Source of the DNA: Clostridiales bacterium
GTDB lineage: Bacteria > Bacillota > Clostridia > Oscillospirales > CAG-272
DNA length: 19,365 nucleotides
Reading direction: 5' to 3'
Assembly: GCA_003522145.1 (NCBI GenBank)
Contig: DPGD01000013.1
Span: forward strand, 1-19,365
Shown: positions 6,996 to 15,237 of the stretch, in pieces
How the letters are laid out: each line of letters opens with the position of its first letter
Numbering within the stretch: position 1 is the stretch's first letter
Notes under the pieces: model-generated
Seen by the model: only the letters and a program-made list of their open reading frames with translations
The model's database searches: none
Told to the model about the DNA's origin: nothing
Made by a program: the position numbers and the translations under genes

Positions 6996-8139
6996 TCAAA
7001 CCTATGTGGCAAACACCTATGCCCGCTTTCCGCTGACCCTTGTGCGTGGCTCCGGGTCCCTTGTGTATGATGACGGCGGGCAGGAATATATCGATTTGGG
7101 CACGGGGATCGCCGTAAACGCCTTTGGCGTGTGCGACCGGGAATGGAGCGAGGCGGTGCAGGCTCAGCTGCTGAAGATACAGCACACATCGAACCTGTTT
7201 TACAATGAACCCTGCGCCCTTTTGGCGGAACAGCTCTGCCTGCGCACCGGAATGAAAAAGGTCTTTTTCAGCAATTCGGGTGCGGAAGCAAACGAATGTG
7301 CCATCAAGGCCGCAAGAGAATACGGAGAGCGGAAAAAGGGAGCCGGGTACAGCACCATAATTACTCTGCGCAACAGTTTTCACGGCAGAACTTTTGCTAC
7401 TCTTGCGGCTACCGGCCAGGAGGTGTTTCACGAACACTTTACACCTTTGACTCCCGGATTTGTTCACGCCTATGCCAACGACATGGAGGATGTGAAGCGG
7501 CTGGTGGGCGAGCATAAATGCTGTGCGGTCATGTTTGAAGTGGTTCAGGGCGAAGGGGGGGTCATTGCGCTGGACAGGGAATTTCTCACAGAGCTTTCCG
7601 CACTTGCCCAAAAAGAGGACCTTTTGCTGATTGCCGACGAAGTGCAGATCGGCAACGGACGCAGCGGAATGCTCTACGGTTATATGAACTACGGCATAAA
7701 GCCGGATATTTTCACGACGGCCAAGGGCTTAGGCGGGGGGGTGCCCATCGGTGCCACGGTCTTAGGCCAGCGGGTAGCGGACATTTTTAAGCCGGGCATG
7801 AACGGTTCCACCTTCGGCGGAAACCCGGTGTGCTGTGCGGGCGCCCTCAATATTCTTTCCCGGATCGACGAAGCCCTGCTTTCCGAAGTGCGGGAAAAGA
7901 GCCGGTATATCAAGGAAACTCTTTCGGCATCCAAGGGGGTGCTGGGTGTCAGCGGTCTTGGACTGATGCTGGGCGTGGAGTGCGCCCGTCCTGTGGACGA
8001 AGTGGTCGGAGAATGCCGGCAGAAGGGTGTACTGGTCATAAAGGCCAAACAAAAAGTCCGGTTGCTTCCGGCGCTGAATATTCCCTGGGAGCAGCTTGAA
8101 AAAGCAATAAAAATATTAGCGGAGGTTGCGGAAGGATGA
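6976..8139 (+). CDS. argD: Acetylornithine aminotransferase
   Basis: A PLP enzyme (class III aminotransferase) that converts N-acetylglutamate semialdehyde and glutamate to N-acetylornithine. The ATG at 6976 gives 387 residues, the usual length; the frame is open upstream into argB, but an earlier start would add residues the family lacks. Motifs are FFSNSGAEANECAIKAAR, NSFHGRTFATLAATGQ, DEVQIGNGRSG and the Schiff-base lysine, about Lys250, in TTAKGLGGGVPIGA. The family norm is DEVQTGxGRTG, so Ile for Thr here is a modest departure. Two runs of seven G (7555-7561, 7735-7741) are intact in frame. The stop overlaps the argF start as ATGA. Confidence 0.95.
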   Translation: MNIQKIDQTYVANTYARFPLTLVRGSGSLVYDDGGQEYIDLGTGIAVNAFGVCDREWSEAVQAQLLKIQHTSNLFYNEPCALLAEQLCLRTGMKKVFFSNSGAEANECAIKAAREYGERKKGAGYSTIITLRNSFHGRTFATLAATGQEVFHEHFTPLTPGFVHAYANDMEDVKRLVGEHKCCAVMFEVVQGEGGVIALDREFLTELSALAQKEDLLLIADEVQIGNGRSGMLYGYMNYGIKPDIFTTAKGLGGGVPIGATVLGQRVADIFKPGMNGSTFGGNPVCCAGALNILSRIDEALLSEVREKSRYIKETLSASKGVLGVSGLGLMLGVECARPVDEVVGECRQKGVLVIKAKQKVRLLPALNIPWEQLEKAIKILAEVAEG

Positions 8140-9041
8140 AGCATTTACTCAAGCTCATGGATTTGACCGAACAGGAGATCACCGAAATACTCAACACGGC
8201 GGATCAGCTGAAATACGAAAAGAAAAACGGGATTCCCCACCACATTCTCAAGGGCAAGACTCTGGGAATGATCTTTGAAAAGTCCTCCACCAGAACCAGA
8301 GTGTCCTTTGAGGTGGGCATGTATGATTTAGGCGGCATGGGGCTGTTCCTCAGCTCCCGCGATCTGCAGATCGGTCGGGGAGAGCCGGTGGAGGACACCG
8401 CCCGGGTGCTTTCACGGTATTTAGACGGCATCATGATCCGGACCTTCTCCCAAAAGGAGGTCGAGGACTTGGCCGCCTGCGGACAGATTCCCGTGATCAA
8501 CGGACTGACCGACTATTGTCATCCCTGTCAGGTGCTTGCAGACCTGATGACCATTCGGGAGCATAAGGGCGGTATCAGCGGAAACAAGCTCTGTTATATA
8601 GGCGACGGAAACAACATGACCAATTCGCTGATCGTCGGCGGGATCAAAATGGGCATGAGCGTGTCAGTGGCCTGCCCGAAGGGCTATACACCGGATGCGG
8701 AAATCATGAAATGGGCAGAGCAGACCGGCCGGTTTACCTGTACCGACAGCGTGCTTGAGGCGGCGGAGGGAGCCGATGTGCTCTATACCGATGTCTGGGC
8801 TTCGATGGGGCAGGAATCGGAGGCCGAGAAGCGCCGGAAGATCTTCCAAGGGTACCAGATCAACAAGGATGTGATGGCGGTGGCCGCAAAGGATGCCATG
8901 GTGATGCACTGCCTGCCGGCGCACCGGGGCGAGGAAATTACAGCAGAGGTTCTGGAGGCTCATGCAAACGAGATCTTTGACGAGGCCGAGAACCGTCTTC
9001 ACAGTCAGAAGGCGGTGCTGGTAAAGTGTCTGGGACAGTGA
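8136..9041 (+). CDS. argF: Ornithine carbamoyltransferase
   Basis: Joins ornithine and carbamoyl phosphate to give citrulline. It has 301 residues with the carbamoyl-phosphate loop STRTRVSFEVG, the HPCQVLADL segment, and MHCLPAHRG near the C-terminus (Cys and His of the ornithine site). An anabolic role is supported by its place between argD and carAB and by the absence of arcA or arcC. Start is ATG 8136 in a 4-base overlap with the argD stop; the preceding GGAGG within the argD end can serve as ribosome binding site. carA begins 7 bases after its stop, so its product and its carbamoyl-phosphate source are made together. Confidence 0.96.
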   Translation: MKHLLKLMDLTEQEITEILNTADQLKYEKKNGIPHHILKGKTLGMIFEKSSTRTRVSFEVGMYDLGGMGLFLSSRDLQIGRGEPVEDTARVLSRYLDGIMIRTFSQKEVEDLAACGQIPVINGLTDYCHPCQVLADLMTIREHKGGISGNKLCYIGDGNNMTNSLIVGGIKMGMSVSVACPKGYTPDAEIMKWAEQTGRFTCTDSVLEAAEGADVLYTDVWASMGQESEAEKRRKIFQGYQINKDVMAVAAKDAMVMHCLPAHRGEEITAEVLEAHANEIFDEAENRLHSQKAVLVKCLGQ

Positions 9042-9048
9042 GGCAGAT

Positions 9049-10122
9049 ATGAAAAAAGCCTATCTTGTGCTGGAGGACGGTCAGGTGTTTGAGGGCCGGT
9101 CGTTCGGGGCGGAGGTATCAGGTATGGGAGAACTGGTATTCTCCACCGGTATGTGCGGATATATCGAAACGCTCACCGATCCCAGCTACTATGGTCAGAT
9201 CGTGCTTCAGACCTTCCCGCTGATCGGAAACTACGGGATCATCGAGGATGATTTTGAGGGAAAATGCCGGGTGCGGGGATATGTGGTACGGGAATACTGC
9301 GACGGACCCTCCAATTTCCGGACACAGTACGGTATCGATCAGTTCCTGAAGGAAAACGGCATTCCGGGAATATGCGGCGTGGATACCCGTCAGATCACCA
9401 GAATCCTGCGGGAAAACGGGGTGATGAACGCATACATCACCACAGAGCTGCCGGAGTCTCTTGAGGAACTGCGGAAGTATGCCGTTGTGCAGGCGGTGGA
9501 GAATGTGACCGTATCCGAGCCGGTTTTGTACGAAGCGTGGGGCGAACAGAAGCATAAGGTGGTTCTGGTGGACTACGGTGCCAAAAGGAACATCATATGG
9601 GAGCTTTGCAAAAGAGGCTGTTTTGTAACGGTTGTGCCGGCCTCCTGTTCCGCCGAAGAGATTCTTTCTCTGTCTCCCGAGGGCATCATGCTTTCCAACG
9701 GCCCGGGAGACCCGGCGGAGAATGTGTTCTGTATTGAACAGTTGAAAAAACTGCTGGGGAAGGTTCCGATGTTCGGAATCTGTCTTGGGCACCAGTTAAT
9801 GGCGCTGGCCAACGGAGGAAAGACCTACAAGCTGAAATACGGACACCGGGGCGTCAATCAGCCGGTGAAGGAGGTTGGGGGTCAAGGGACCTACATCACC
9901 AGCCAGAATCACGGCTATGCCGTTGATGCCGAAAGTATCCGGTACGGCAGGATCCGCTTTGTAAACGCCAACGACCGGACCTGCGAAGGCATCGATTACC
10001 CGGAAATGAACGCCTTTTCGGTGCAGTTCCACCCGGAGGCCTGTTCGGGTCCCAAGGATACATCCTTTTTGTTTGACAGATTTATTTCCATGATGGGGGA
10101 AAACGGGAATGCCGCTGAATAA
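9049..10122 (+). CDS. carA: Carbamoyl-phosphate synthase small (glutaminase) subunit
   Basis: Hydrolyses glutamine and passes ammonia to the large subunit for carbamoyl phosphate synthesis. It has 357 residues: an N-terminal CarA domain (from AYLVLEDGQVFEGRSFG, with FSTGMCGYIETLTDPSY) and a class I glutamine amidotransferase domain. The nucleophile is about Cys245 in GICLGHQL, and the His328/Glu330 pair sits in FHPEACSG. The triad is complete. Location after argF and under the arginine promoter suggests an arginine-linked enzyme; a separate pyrimidine-linked copy may exist elsewhere. Its end overlaps carB by 14 bases. Confidence 0.96.
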   Translation: MKKAYLVLEDGQVFEGRSFGAEVSGMGELVFSTGMCGYIETLTDPSYYGQIVLQTFPLIGNYGIIEDDFEGKCRVRGYVVREYCDGPSNFRTQYGIDQFLKENGIPGICGVDTRQITRILRENGVMNAYITTELPESLEELRKYAVVQAVENVTVSEPVLYEAWGEQKHKVVLVDYGAKRNIIWELCKRGCFVTVVPASCSAEEILSLSPEGIMLSNGPGDPAENVFCIEQLKKLLGKVPMFGICLGHQLMALANGGKTYKLKYGHRGVNQPVKEVGGQGTYITSQNHGYAVDAESIRYGRIRFVNANDRTCEGIDYPEMNAFSVQFHPEACSGPKDTSFLFDRFISMMGENGNAAE

Positions 10123-13100
10123 GAATATAAAAAAAGTAATGGTCATCGGCTCCGGTCCCATTGTGATCGGACAGGCGGCAGAATTTGACTATGCGGGCGC
10201 ACAGGCCTGCCGTGTTCTGAAGGAGGCCGGAGTCAATGTGGTGCTGGTCAATTCCAACCCTGCAACGATCATGACCGACAGCGCCTTGGCCGATGAGATC
10301 TATCTGGAGCCTCTGACCGAGGAAACGGTGAAAAGAATTATCGAAAAGGAAAAGCCGGACAGCCTTCTTGCAGGGCTTGGGGGGCAGACGGGTCTGACCA
10401 TTGCCATGCAGCTGGCGCACGAGGGCTTTCTTGAAAAGCACCGGGTCACACTGCTCGGCACCGATGCCGACGCCATTGATAAGGCCGAGGACCGGGAGCT
10501 GTTTAAGGAAACGATGACCAAGATCGGGCAGCCGGTGATTCCCTCCGACATTGCCCATGATGTAGAAAGGGCGCTGGAGGTTGGGAAAACAATCGGCTAT
10601 CCCGTGATCGTCCGTCCGGCCTTCACTCTTGGAGGCGGAGGGGGCGGAGTGGCCTATACACCGGAGGAGCTGGCGCTTGTAGCCCAGACCGGCCTGGATG
10701 CTTCGCCGATCCGACAGATTCTTGTTGAAAAATACATCTACGGCTGGAAGGAGATCGAATTTGAAACCATGCGGGATTCTGCGGGCAATGTGATCGCAGT
10801 GTGCAGTATGGAGAATTTCGATCCCGTGGGCATTCATACAGGCGATTCCATTGTGGTGGCACCGGCGCTGACGCTTTCGGACAAGGAGTACCAGATGCTC
10901 CGCAGTGCGTCCTTGGAAATTATTTCGGCTCTTGGAATCGTGGGCGGTTGCAACTGTCAGTTCGCCCTTGACCCGGACAGCTTTGAATATGCGGTTATTG
11001 AGGTAAATCCCAGAGTTTCCCGTTCTTCGGCTCTCGCCAGCAAGGCTACCGGCTACCCCATAGCCAAAATTACCACCAAAATCGCGCTGGGCTATACGCT
11101 GGATGAGATTTCCAACGACATCACCGGAAAGACCTGTGCCTGCTTTGAGCCGGCGTTGGACTATGTGGTGGTCAAGCTGCCCAAATGGCCCTTTGAAAAA
11201 TTCAGCACGGCCAGCCGGGTGCTCGGGACCCAGATGAGGGCCACCGGGGAGGTAATGGCCATTGCAACAAGTTTTGAGGCGGCGCTGATGAAGGCGGTGC
11301 GGGGAGCCGAAATCTCGCTGGATACGCTCAACGCTGCGCCGATCAGCAGTCTGCCGCTGGAAAAGCGGCTTGGAATTCCCGACGACCGCAGACTGTTCAC
11401 TGTTTTCGAGGCGATCAAAAACGGGTATACCTTGGAGGAGATACACCACATCACCAAAATTGACAGATGGTTTCTTGCAAAACTGAAAAAGCTTGCGGAC
11501 TTTGAATGCAGGATCGCCGGAAAGGGCATGGGGCCGGAGGAGTACAGACAAGGGAAAAACCTCGGGTATACCGACAAGGCTCTAAAAAGAATCAGCGGCA
11601 CTTCGGAAGTGCCCTCTATGGACGCTTCCTATAAAATGGTGGACACCTGCGGAGCAGAGTTCGATGCGGAGACGCCCTATTTCTATTCCACCTACGACCG
11701 GGAGTGCGAGGCCCGATCCTTCAGGAGAAGCGGAAAAGAAACCATACTTGTTATCGGCTCCGGTCCCATACGGATCGGACAGGGAATCGAATTCGACTAT
11801 TCTTCGGTCCACTGCGTCTGGGCGCTCAAGCGGCTGGGGTACGATGTGGTCATTCTCAACAACAACCCGGAAACGGTTTCCACCGACTACGACACGGCGG
11901 ACAGACTGTATTTTGAGCCTTTGACTCCCGAGGATGTGATGAATGTCATCAAGGTGGAAAAGCCGGTGGGCGTGGTTGTGGCCTTCGGAGGGCAGACCGC
12001 CATCAAGCTGACAAAGTTCTTGGATAAGAACGGCATCCGGATTCTCGGAACCTCTGCCGAGGGCATAGACACCGCCGAGGACCGGGAGAAGTTTGACCGG
12101 TTGCTGGAGAAATTCTCCATCAAGCGGCCCTTGGGAACCAGTGTGATGACCACAGAGGAAGCACTGAAGGCGGCAAATACCATCGGGTATCCCGTGCTGC
12201 TGCGGCCCTCCTATGTGATCGGCGGGCAGAATATGTCAATCGTGTACAACGATGTGGAGACCAAAGCCTATATGAGCCGCATTCTGTCCACGGGAATCGA
12301 AAATCCCGTGCTGGTGGACAAATACATGATGGGCATTGAATTGGAGGTGGATGTGATCTCCGACGGAAAGGATGTGCTGATTCCCGGAGTGATGGAGCAC
12401 ATTGAGCGGGCAGGGGTTCACAGCGGAGATTCCATAGCGGTCTATCCGCCCTACAACCTTCAGGACAAAATGCTGAACAATGTTATAGAATCCTCCGAAA
12501 AGCTGGCTCTGTCTTTAGGAACCAAGGGATTGGTGAACATCCAGTATCTGATCTTTCGAAATGAGCTGTATGTCATCGAAGTGAATCCGAGAGCCTCCAG
12601 AACCGTGCCGTATATCAGCAAGGTGACGGGAGTACCCATGGTGGATTTAGCCACACGGGTCATGCTGGGAGAAGAGCTGCGGTCCTTGGGGTACGGCACG
12701 GGGCTGTATCGGGTTCCGCCCTATTATGCCGTGAAGGTGCCGGTGTTTTCCTTTGAAAAGCTGACCGACGCCAACTCCTATCTCGGCCCGGAAATGAAGT
12801 CCACCGGAGAGGTGCTGGGCATCGGCACCAATCTGCGGGAGGCCATTTTCAAGGGTCTCATCTCGGCCGGCTTCAAATTGAAGGCGCCCCATGCATCAAA
12901 CGATGTGGGCGTGTTCATAAGCGTTGAGGACCATGACCTCCAGGAGGTCGTGTCCTTGGCCAAAAAGTTGGACGACATCGGATTGACCATCTATGCCACG
13001 AGCGATACCGCCAAAGCCATAGAAGGGCTGGGCATCAAGGTAAAAACTGTCACGGGGATCAACGAGGGAAGCGATTCCTACGAGCTGATTGAAAAGGGAA

Positions 13101-14143
13101 AAATCAGCTATATCGTTTATACGGGAGCGCTGTTTGACTCCACCCTGGAGGACTATATCGCCCTTCACCGCAAAGCGCTTCAGCACTCGGTTGCATGCCT
13201 GACCTCTCTGGATACGGCCAATGCCCTTGCCGATGTGATCGCCAGCCGCTACAACCAGAGCAACACGGAGCTGGTGGATCTGAACCATATGCGCTCCGAA
13301 CCGAGAAGGCTCTCTTTTGCCAAAATGCAGGGAACAGGAGACGATTATATCTTCTTGGAAAACTTCGACAACTCCCTGATTTGCCCGGAGTCGCTTTGCA
13401 TCGGTCTTTGCGACAGGCATTACGGCATCGGCGGAGACGGCATTGTGCTGATGGAGCATTCGGACATTGCCGATGCAAGGATGCGGATTTTCAACCGGGA
13501 CGGAAGCGAAGGACAAATGGCAGGAAACTGCATCCGGTGCGTGGGAAAATATCTCTTTGATAACCGGATCGTGCGAAAGGAGAGGATCCGTGTCGAAACG
13601 GCAAGTGGCGTAAAGTCTCTTCAGGTATATACACGCAATTCCAAGGTCACTTCGGTCAGCGTGGATATGGGACAGGCAAGCCTTTTGAAGGAGGATATCC
13701 CGACAACGATCGATGCTGAGAGAATCGTAGGCTACCCGCTGACTGTGGGGGGAAAAGAGTATAAGATCACCTGCGTTTCGGTAGGAAATCCCCATTGTGT
13801 TATTTTTTGCGACAATGTGGACGGAGTGGATTTGGAAAAGGTCGGACCGCTCTTTGAGAACGCACCGGAATTTCCGGAGCGGATCAACACCGAATTCGTC
13901 CGCGTGGTCCATCCGAATATGATTAAAATGCGGGTGTACGAAAGAGGAAACGGAGAAACCTTCGCCTGCGGAACCGGTGCTTGTGCCGCAGTGGTCGCCG
14001 CCGTTGAAAACGGATACTGCAACAGGGGAGAGGACATCACGGTGAAAATGCGGGGCGGCGATCTCATTGTGCACTATACGGAGGAGCAACTGACCCTTAC
14101 CGGAGGGGCAGAGCTGGTGTACAACGGCGAGACCGAAGTCTGA
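10109..14143 (+). CDS. carB: Fusion of carbamoyl-phosphate synthase large subunit (CarB) with diaminopimelate epimerase (DapF)
   Basis: Residues 1 to about 1060 are a complete CarB: first half from VMVIGSGPIVIGQAAEFDY, second half from about 544 (ILVIGSGPIRIGQGIEFDY), and the allosteric MGS-like domain from about 931, ending CLTSLDTANALADVIASRY. The same frame continues without a stop through a short basic linker (MRSEPRR, about 1061-1067) into a full DapF of about 275 residues: KMQGTGDDYIF, GIGGDGIVLM, GNPHCVIF, ERGNGETFACGTGACAA. CarB makes carbamoyl phosphate; DapF interconverts LL- and meso-diaminopimelate for lysine and peptidoglycan. The second catalytic Cys is present (about 1287), but at the first site the usual M-C-G-N-G reads M-A-G-N-C (about 1137-1141). 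An in-frame ATG at 13289, with a weak GGTGGA 10 bases before it, might also start free DapF. A typical CarB is about 1070 residues. No other dap gene is in the window. Confidence 0.93.
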   Translation: MPLNKNIKKVMVIGSGPIVIGQAAEFDYAGAQACRVLKEAGVNVVLVNSNPATIMTDSALADEIYLEPLTEETVKRIIEKEKPDSLLAGLGGQTGLTIAMQLAHEGFLEKHRVTLLGTDADAIDKAEDRELFKETMTKIGQPVIPSDIAHDVERALEVGKTIGYPVIVRPAFTLGGGGGGVAYTPEELALVAQTGLDASPIRQILVEKYIYGWKEIEFETMRDSAGNVIAVCSMENFDPVGIHTGDSIVVAPALTLSDKEYQMLRSASLEIISALGIVGGCNCQFALDPDSFEYAVIEVNPRVSRSSALASKATGYPIAKITTKIALGYTLDEISNDITGKTCACFEPALDYVVVKLPKWPFEKFSTASRVLGTQMRATGEVMAIATSFEAALMKAVRGAEISLDTLNAAPISSLPLEKRLGIPDDRRLFTVFEAIKNGYTLEEIHHITKIDRWFLAKLKKLADFECRIAGKGMGPEEYRQGKNLGYTDKALKRISGTSEVPSMDASYKMVDTCGAEFDAETPYFYSTYDRECEARSFRRSGKETILVIGSGPIRIGQGIEFDYSSVHCVWALKRLGYDVVILNNNPETVSTDYDTADRLYFEPLTPEDVMNVIKVEKPVGVVVAFGGQTAIKLTKFLDKNGIRILGTSAEGIDTAEDREKFDRLLEKFSIKRPLGTSVMTTEEALKAANTIGYPVLLRPSYVIGGQNMSIVYNDVETKAYMSRILSTGIENPVLVDKYMMGIELEVDVISDGKDVLIPGVMEHIERAGVHSGDSIAVYPPYNLQDKMLNNVIESSEKLALSLGTKGLVNIQYLIFRNELYVIEVNPRASRTVPYISKVTGVPMVDLATRVMLGEELRSLGYGTGLYRVPPYYAVKVPVFSFEKLTDANSYLGPEMKSTGEVLGIGTNLREAIFKGLISAGFKLKAPHASNDVGVFISVEDHDLQEVVSLAKKLDDIGLTIYATSDTAKAIEGLGIKVKTVTGINEGSDSYELIEKGKISYIVYTGALFDSTLEDYIALHRKALQHSVACLTSLDTANALADVIASRYNQSNTELVDLNHMRSEPRRLSFAKMQGTGDDYIFLENFDNSLICPESLCIGLCDRHYGIGGDGIVLMEHSDIADARMRIFNRDGSEGQMAGNCIRCVGKYLFDNRIVRKERIRVETASGVKSLQVYTRNSKVTSVSVDMGQASLLKEDIPTTIDAERIVGYPLTVGGKEYKITCVSVGNPHCVIFCDNVDGVDLEKVGPLFENAPEFPERINTEFVRVVHPNMIKMRVYERGNGETFACGTGACAAVVAAVENGYCNRGEDITVKMRGGDLIVHYTEEQLTLTGGAELVYNGETEV

Positions 14144-14182
14144 CTGCATCCGCTGGCAGAGGAATTTTTCAAAGAACAGAAA

Positions 14183-14220
14183 GGAAGGAGCACTCAGGGC
14201 AGGGTGCTCCTTCCGATTTT
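14183..14220 (+). terminator. Rho-independent terminator of the arginine operon
   Basis: A perfect 11-bp stem, GGAAGGAGCAC (14183-14193) with GTGCTCCTTCC (14204-14214), has a 10-base loop and is followed by GATTTT. It lies 40 bases after the carB-dapF stop. The T run is short but the stem is strong. Confidence 0.82.
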
Positions 14221-14238
14221 ACGAACGTATGCTGTTTT
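14215..14238 (+). repeat. 24-base direct repeat, left copy
   Basis: Begins GATTTTACGAACG and ends ATGCTGTTTT. It matches 16222-16245 at 23 of 24 bases (T here, G there at 14228). The two copies bound about 2 kb of lower-GC DNA. Confidence 0.6.
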
Positions 14239-14363
14239 TCGGTTTTCCGATAGGATGCTTCTTTTCATATTTCTTGCGGACAAAAAGTCACCTCCTTTGC
14301 GCCCTTTTCGTGTTGCCCCTATTCCGTTTTTTGAATTATTTCAAGAAAGTCCGTTGATTTTTG

Positions 14364-14392
14364 TTGACAGTTATGGAATAATATGTTACAAT
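14364..14392 (+). promoter_or_regulatory. Sigma-A promoter upstream of the metalloprotease/lipoprotein pair
   Basis: TTGACA (14364-14369), 17-base spacer, TACAAT (14387-14392). Transcription would start near 14400, giving a leader of about 190 bases that contains a small reading frame and a hairpin before the protease gene at 14589. The stretch 14239-14363 shows nothing recognisable. Confidence 0.75.
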
Positions 14393-14436
14393 TCGTTTGA
14401 AAAGCGGACACCTCAACTAAAGGAGCAATGGTCAAA

Positions 14437-14514
14437 ATGAAAAAGCCGCACCTGAGAGCCCCTTTCTCGCCGAAAGGAAGGCATCGACTGCAAATTGTTT
14501 TCCTCGGCGTATAG
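14437..14514 (+). CDS. Possible 25-residue basic leader peptide
   Basis: A short frame, MKKPHLRAPFSPKG... ending IVFLGV, begins at ATG 14437, 11 bases after AAAGGAG (14419-14425). An in-frame ATG at 14428 lies too close to that site. The peptide is rich in Lys, Arg and His with a hydrophobic tail. Its last three codons form the left base of a strong hairpin (14506-14536). It is the first frame on the transcript from the promoter at 14364. It could be a regulatory leader peptide, a small secreted or membrane peptide, or chance; no family is recognised. Confidence 0.35.
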   Translation: MKKPHLRAPFSPKGRHRLQIVFLGV

Positions 14515-14536
14515 TTACAATCGGTAGCTATACGCC
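14506..14536 (+). promoter_or_regulatory. 13-bp leader hairpin before the metalloprotease gene
   Basis: GGCGTATAGTTAC pairs with GTAGCTATACGCC (one G-U pair) around the 5-base loop AATCG. No T run follows, so it is not an ordinary terminator. Its 5' arm contains the stop codon of the small leader frame, so translation of that frame could affect folding, or the hairpin may stabilise or process the mRNA. Confidence 0.6.
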
Positions 14537-14588
14537 ACAGAATAGACTATATATACAAAACCATTTCAAGCATATATGGAGGGAAGCA

Positions 14589-15224
14589 ATGAAAATGAGA
14601 TCATATTCTAAATTTACAGCACTCATTCTAACAGTAAGTATGCTACTGTCATGTATGATCATGCCTTCGACAGCACTTGGCACAGATGAAGGCACGATCA
14701 TAAAGCAGAACCACTGTTCTACCTCGGAGATGTAATCCTGTATGATGCGATAGGGAAACCGAATGAAGGAACCATGACGGTAACAATGGTGGAAGCCGGA
14801 GCAAAGTATATGCTGACGGTTTCTGCAAACGAAGAATTCCTTTCGGAATAACAATCCATCCTCAAATTCAAAATATTATAGACATTCAATTGTATTAACA
14901 CCCAAAATGACCACAACATATAACTCAACTACCTTGTTATACGACAATAAAACAGACGATAAAATTGCCCAGGAAAGCATTTTTACTCTGATGCATGAGT
15001 CGTCTCATCAGTTATACGCTCCGGATCATTATTGTTATGGAATAAAAGGAACTGCAACGAAATGCAGTAATGAAGATTGTGATGTGTGCTATAAAGGTAT
15101 GGGAAGTACCCGAATAGGCTGTATTATGTCGTATAGGTATGATATTTCATCGTTAACGAACGATAATTTGTATTGTAGTGATTGTATTGGTACGATTGCC
15201 GGCCACTTGGCTGATCACCACTAA
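14589..15224 (+). pseudogene. Decayed secreted zinc metalloprotease
   Basis: ATG 14589, after GGAGGG, encodes a good signal peptide (MKMRSYSKFTALILTVSML...) but stops at 14733-14735. A second frame carries on with LFYLGDVILYDAIGKPNEG and ends VSANEEFLSE at 14851. A third segment, open from about 14817 with its first ATG at 14907, holds the catalytic part to 15224. So at least two frameshifts separate signal, propeptide-like middle and catalytic region. The catalytic part has HESSHQLYAPDHYC, an HExxH zinc site with Asp/His ligand candidates downstream, and IMSY, which resembles a metzincin Met-turn. It also has six cysteines after the zinc site. This resembles M6 or matrixin-like secreted proteases; the exact family is uncertain. 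The middle may also carry a deletion. No full-length product is possible as written. Confidence 0.65.
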
Positions 15225-15237
15225 ACGGAGGAGAATT

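Noticed and set aside
10082..11551. 489-codon open frame on the minus strand
   Set aside because: Antisense shadow of carB; no family resemblance.
10109..14143. The CarB-DapF fusion dismissed as a trivial read-through artefact
   Set aside because: There is no stop codon between the domains in the given sequence and both domains are complete in the same frame; an indel artefact remains possible but is not indicated by the sequence itself.
12896..14149. 417-codon open frame on the minus strand
   Set aside because: Antisense shadow of the end of carB and the DapF domain.
14204..14440. 78-codon plus-strand frame after the operon
   Set aside because: It begins inside the operon terminator stem and runs through the promoter at 14364; no ribosome binding site.
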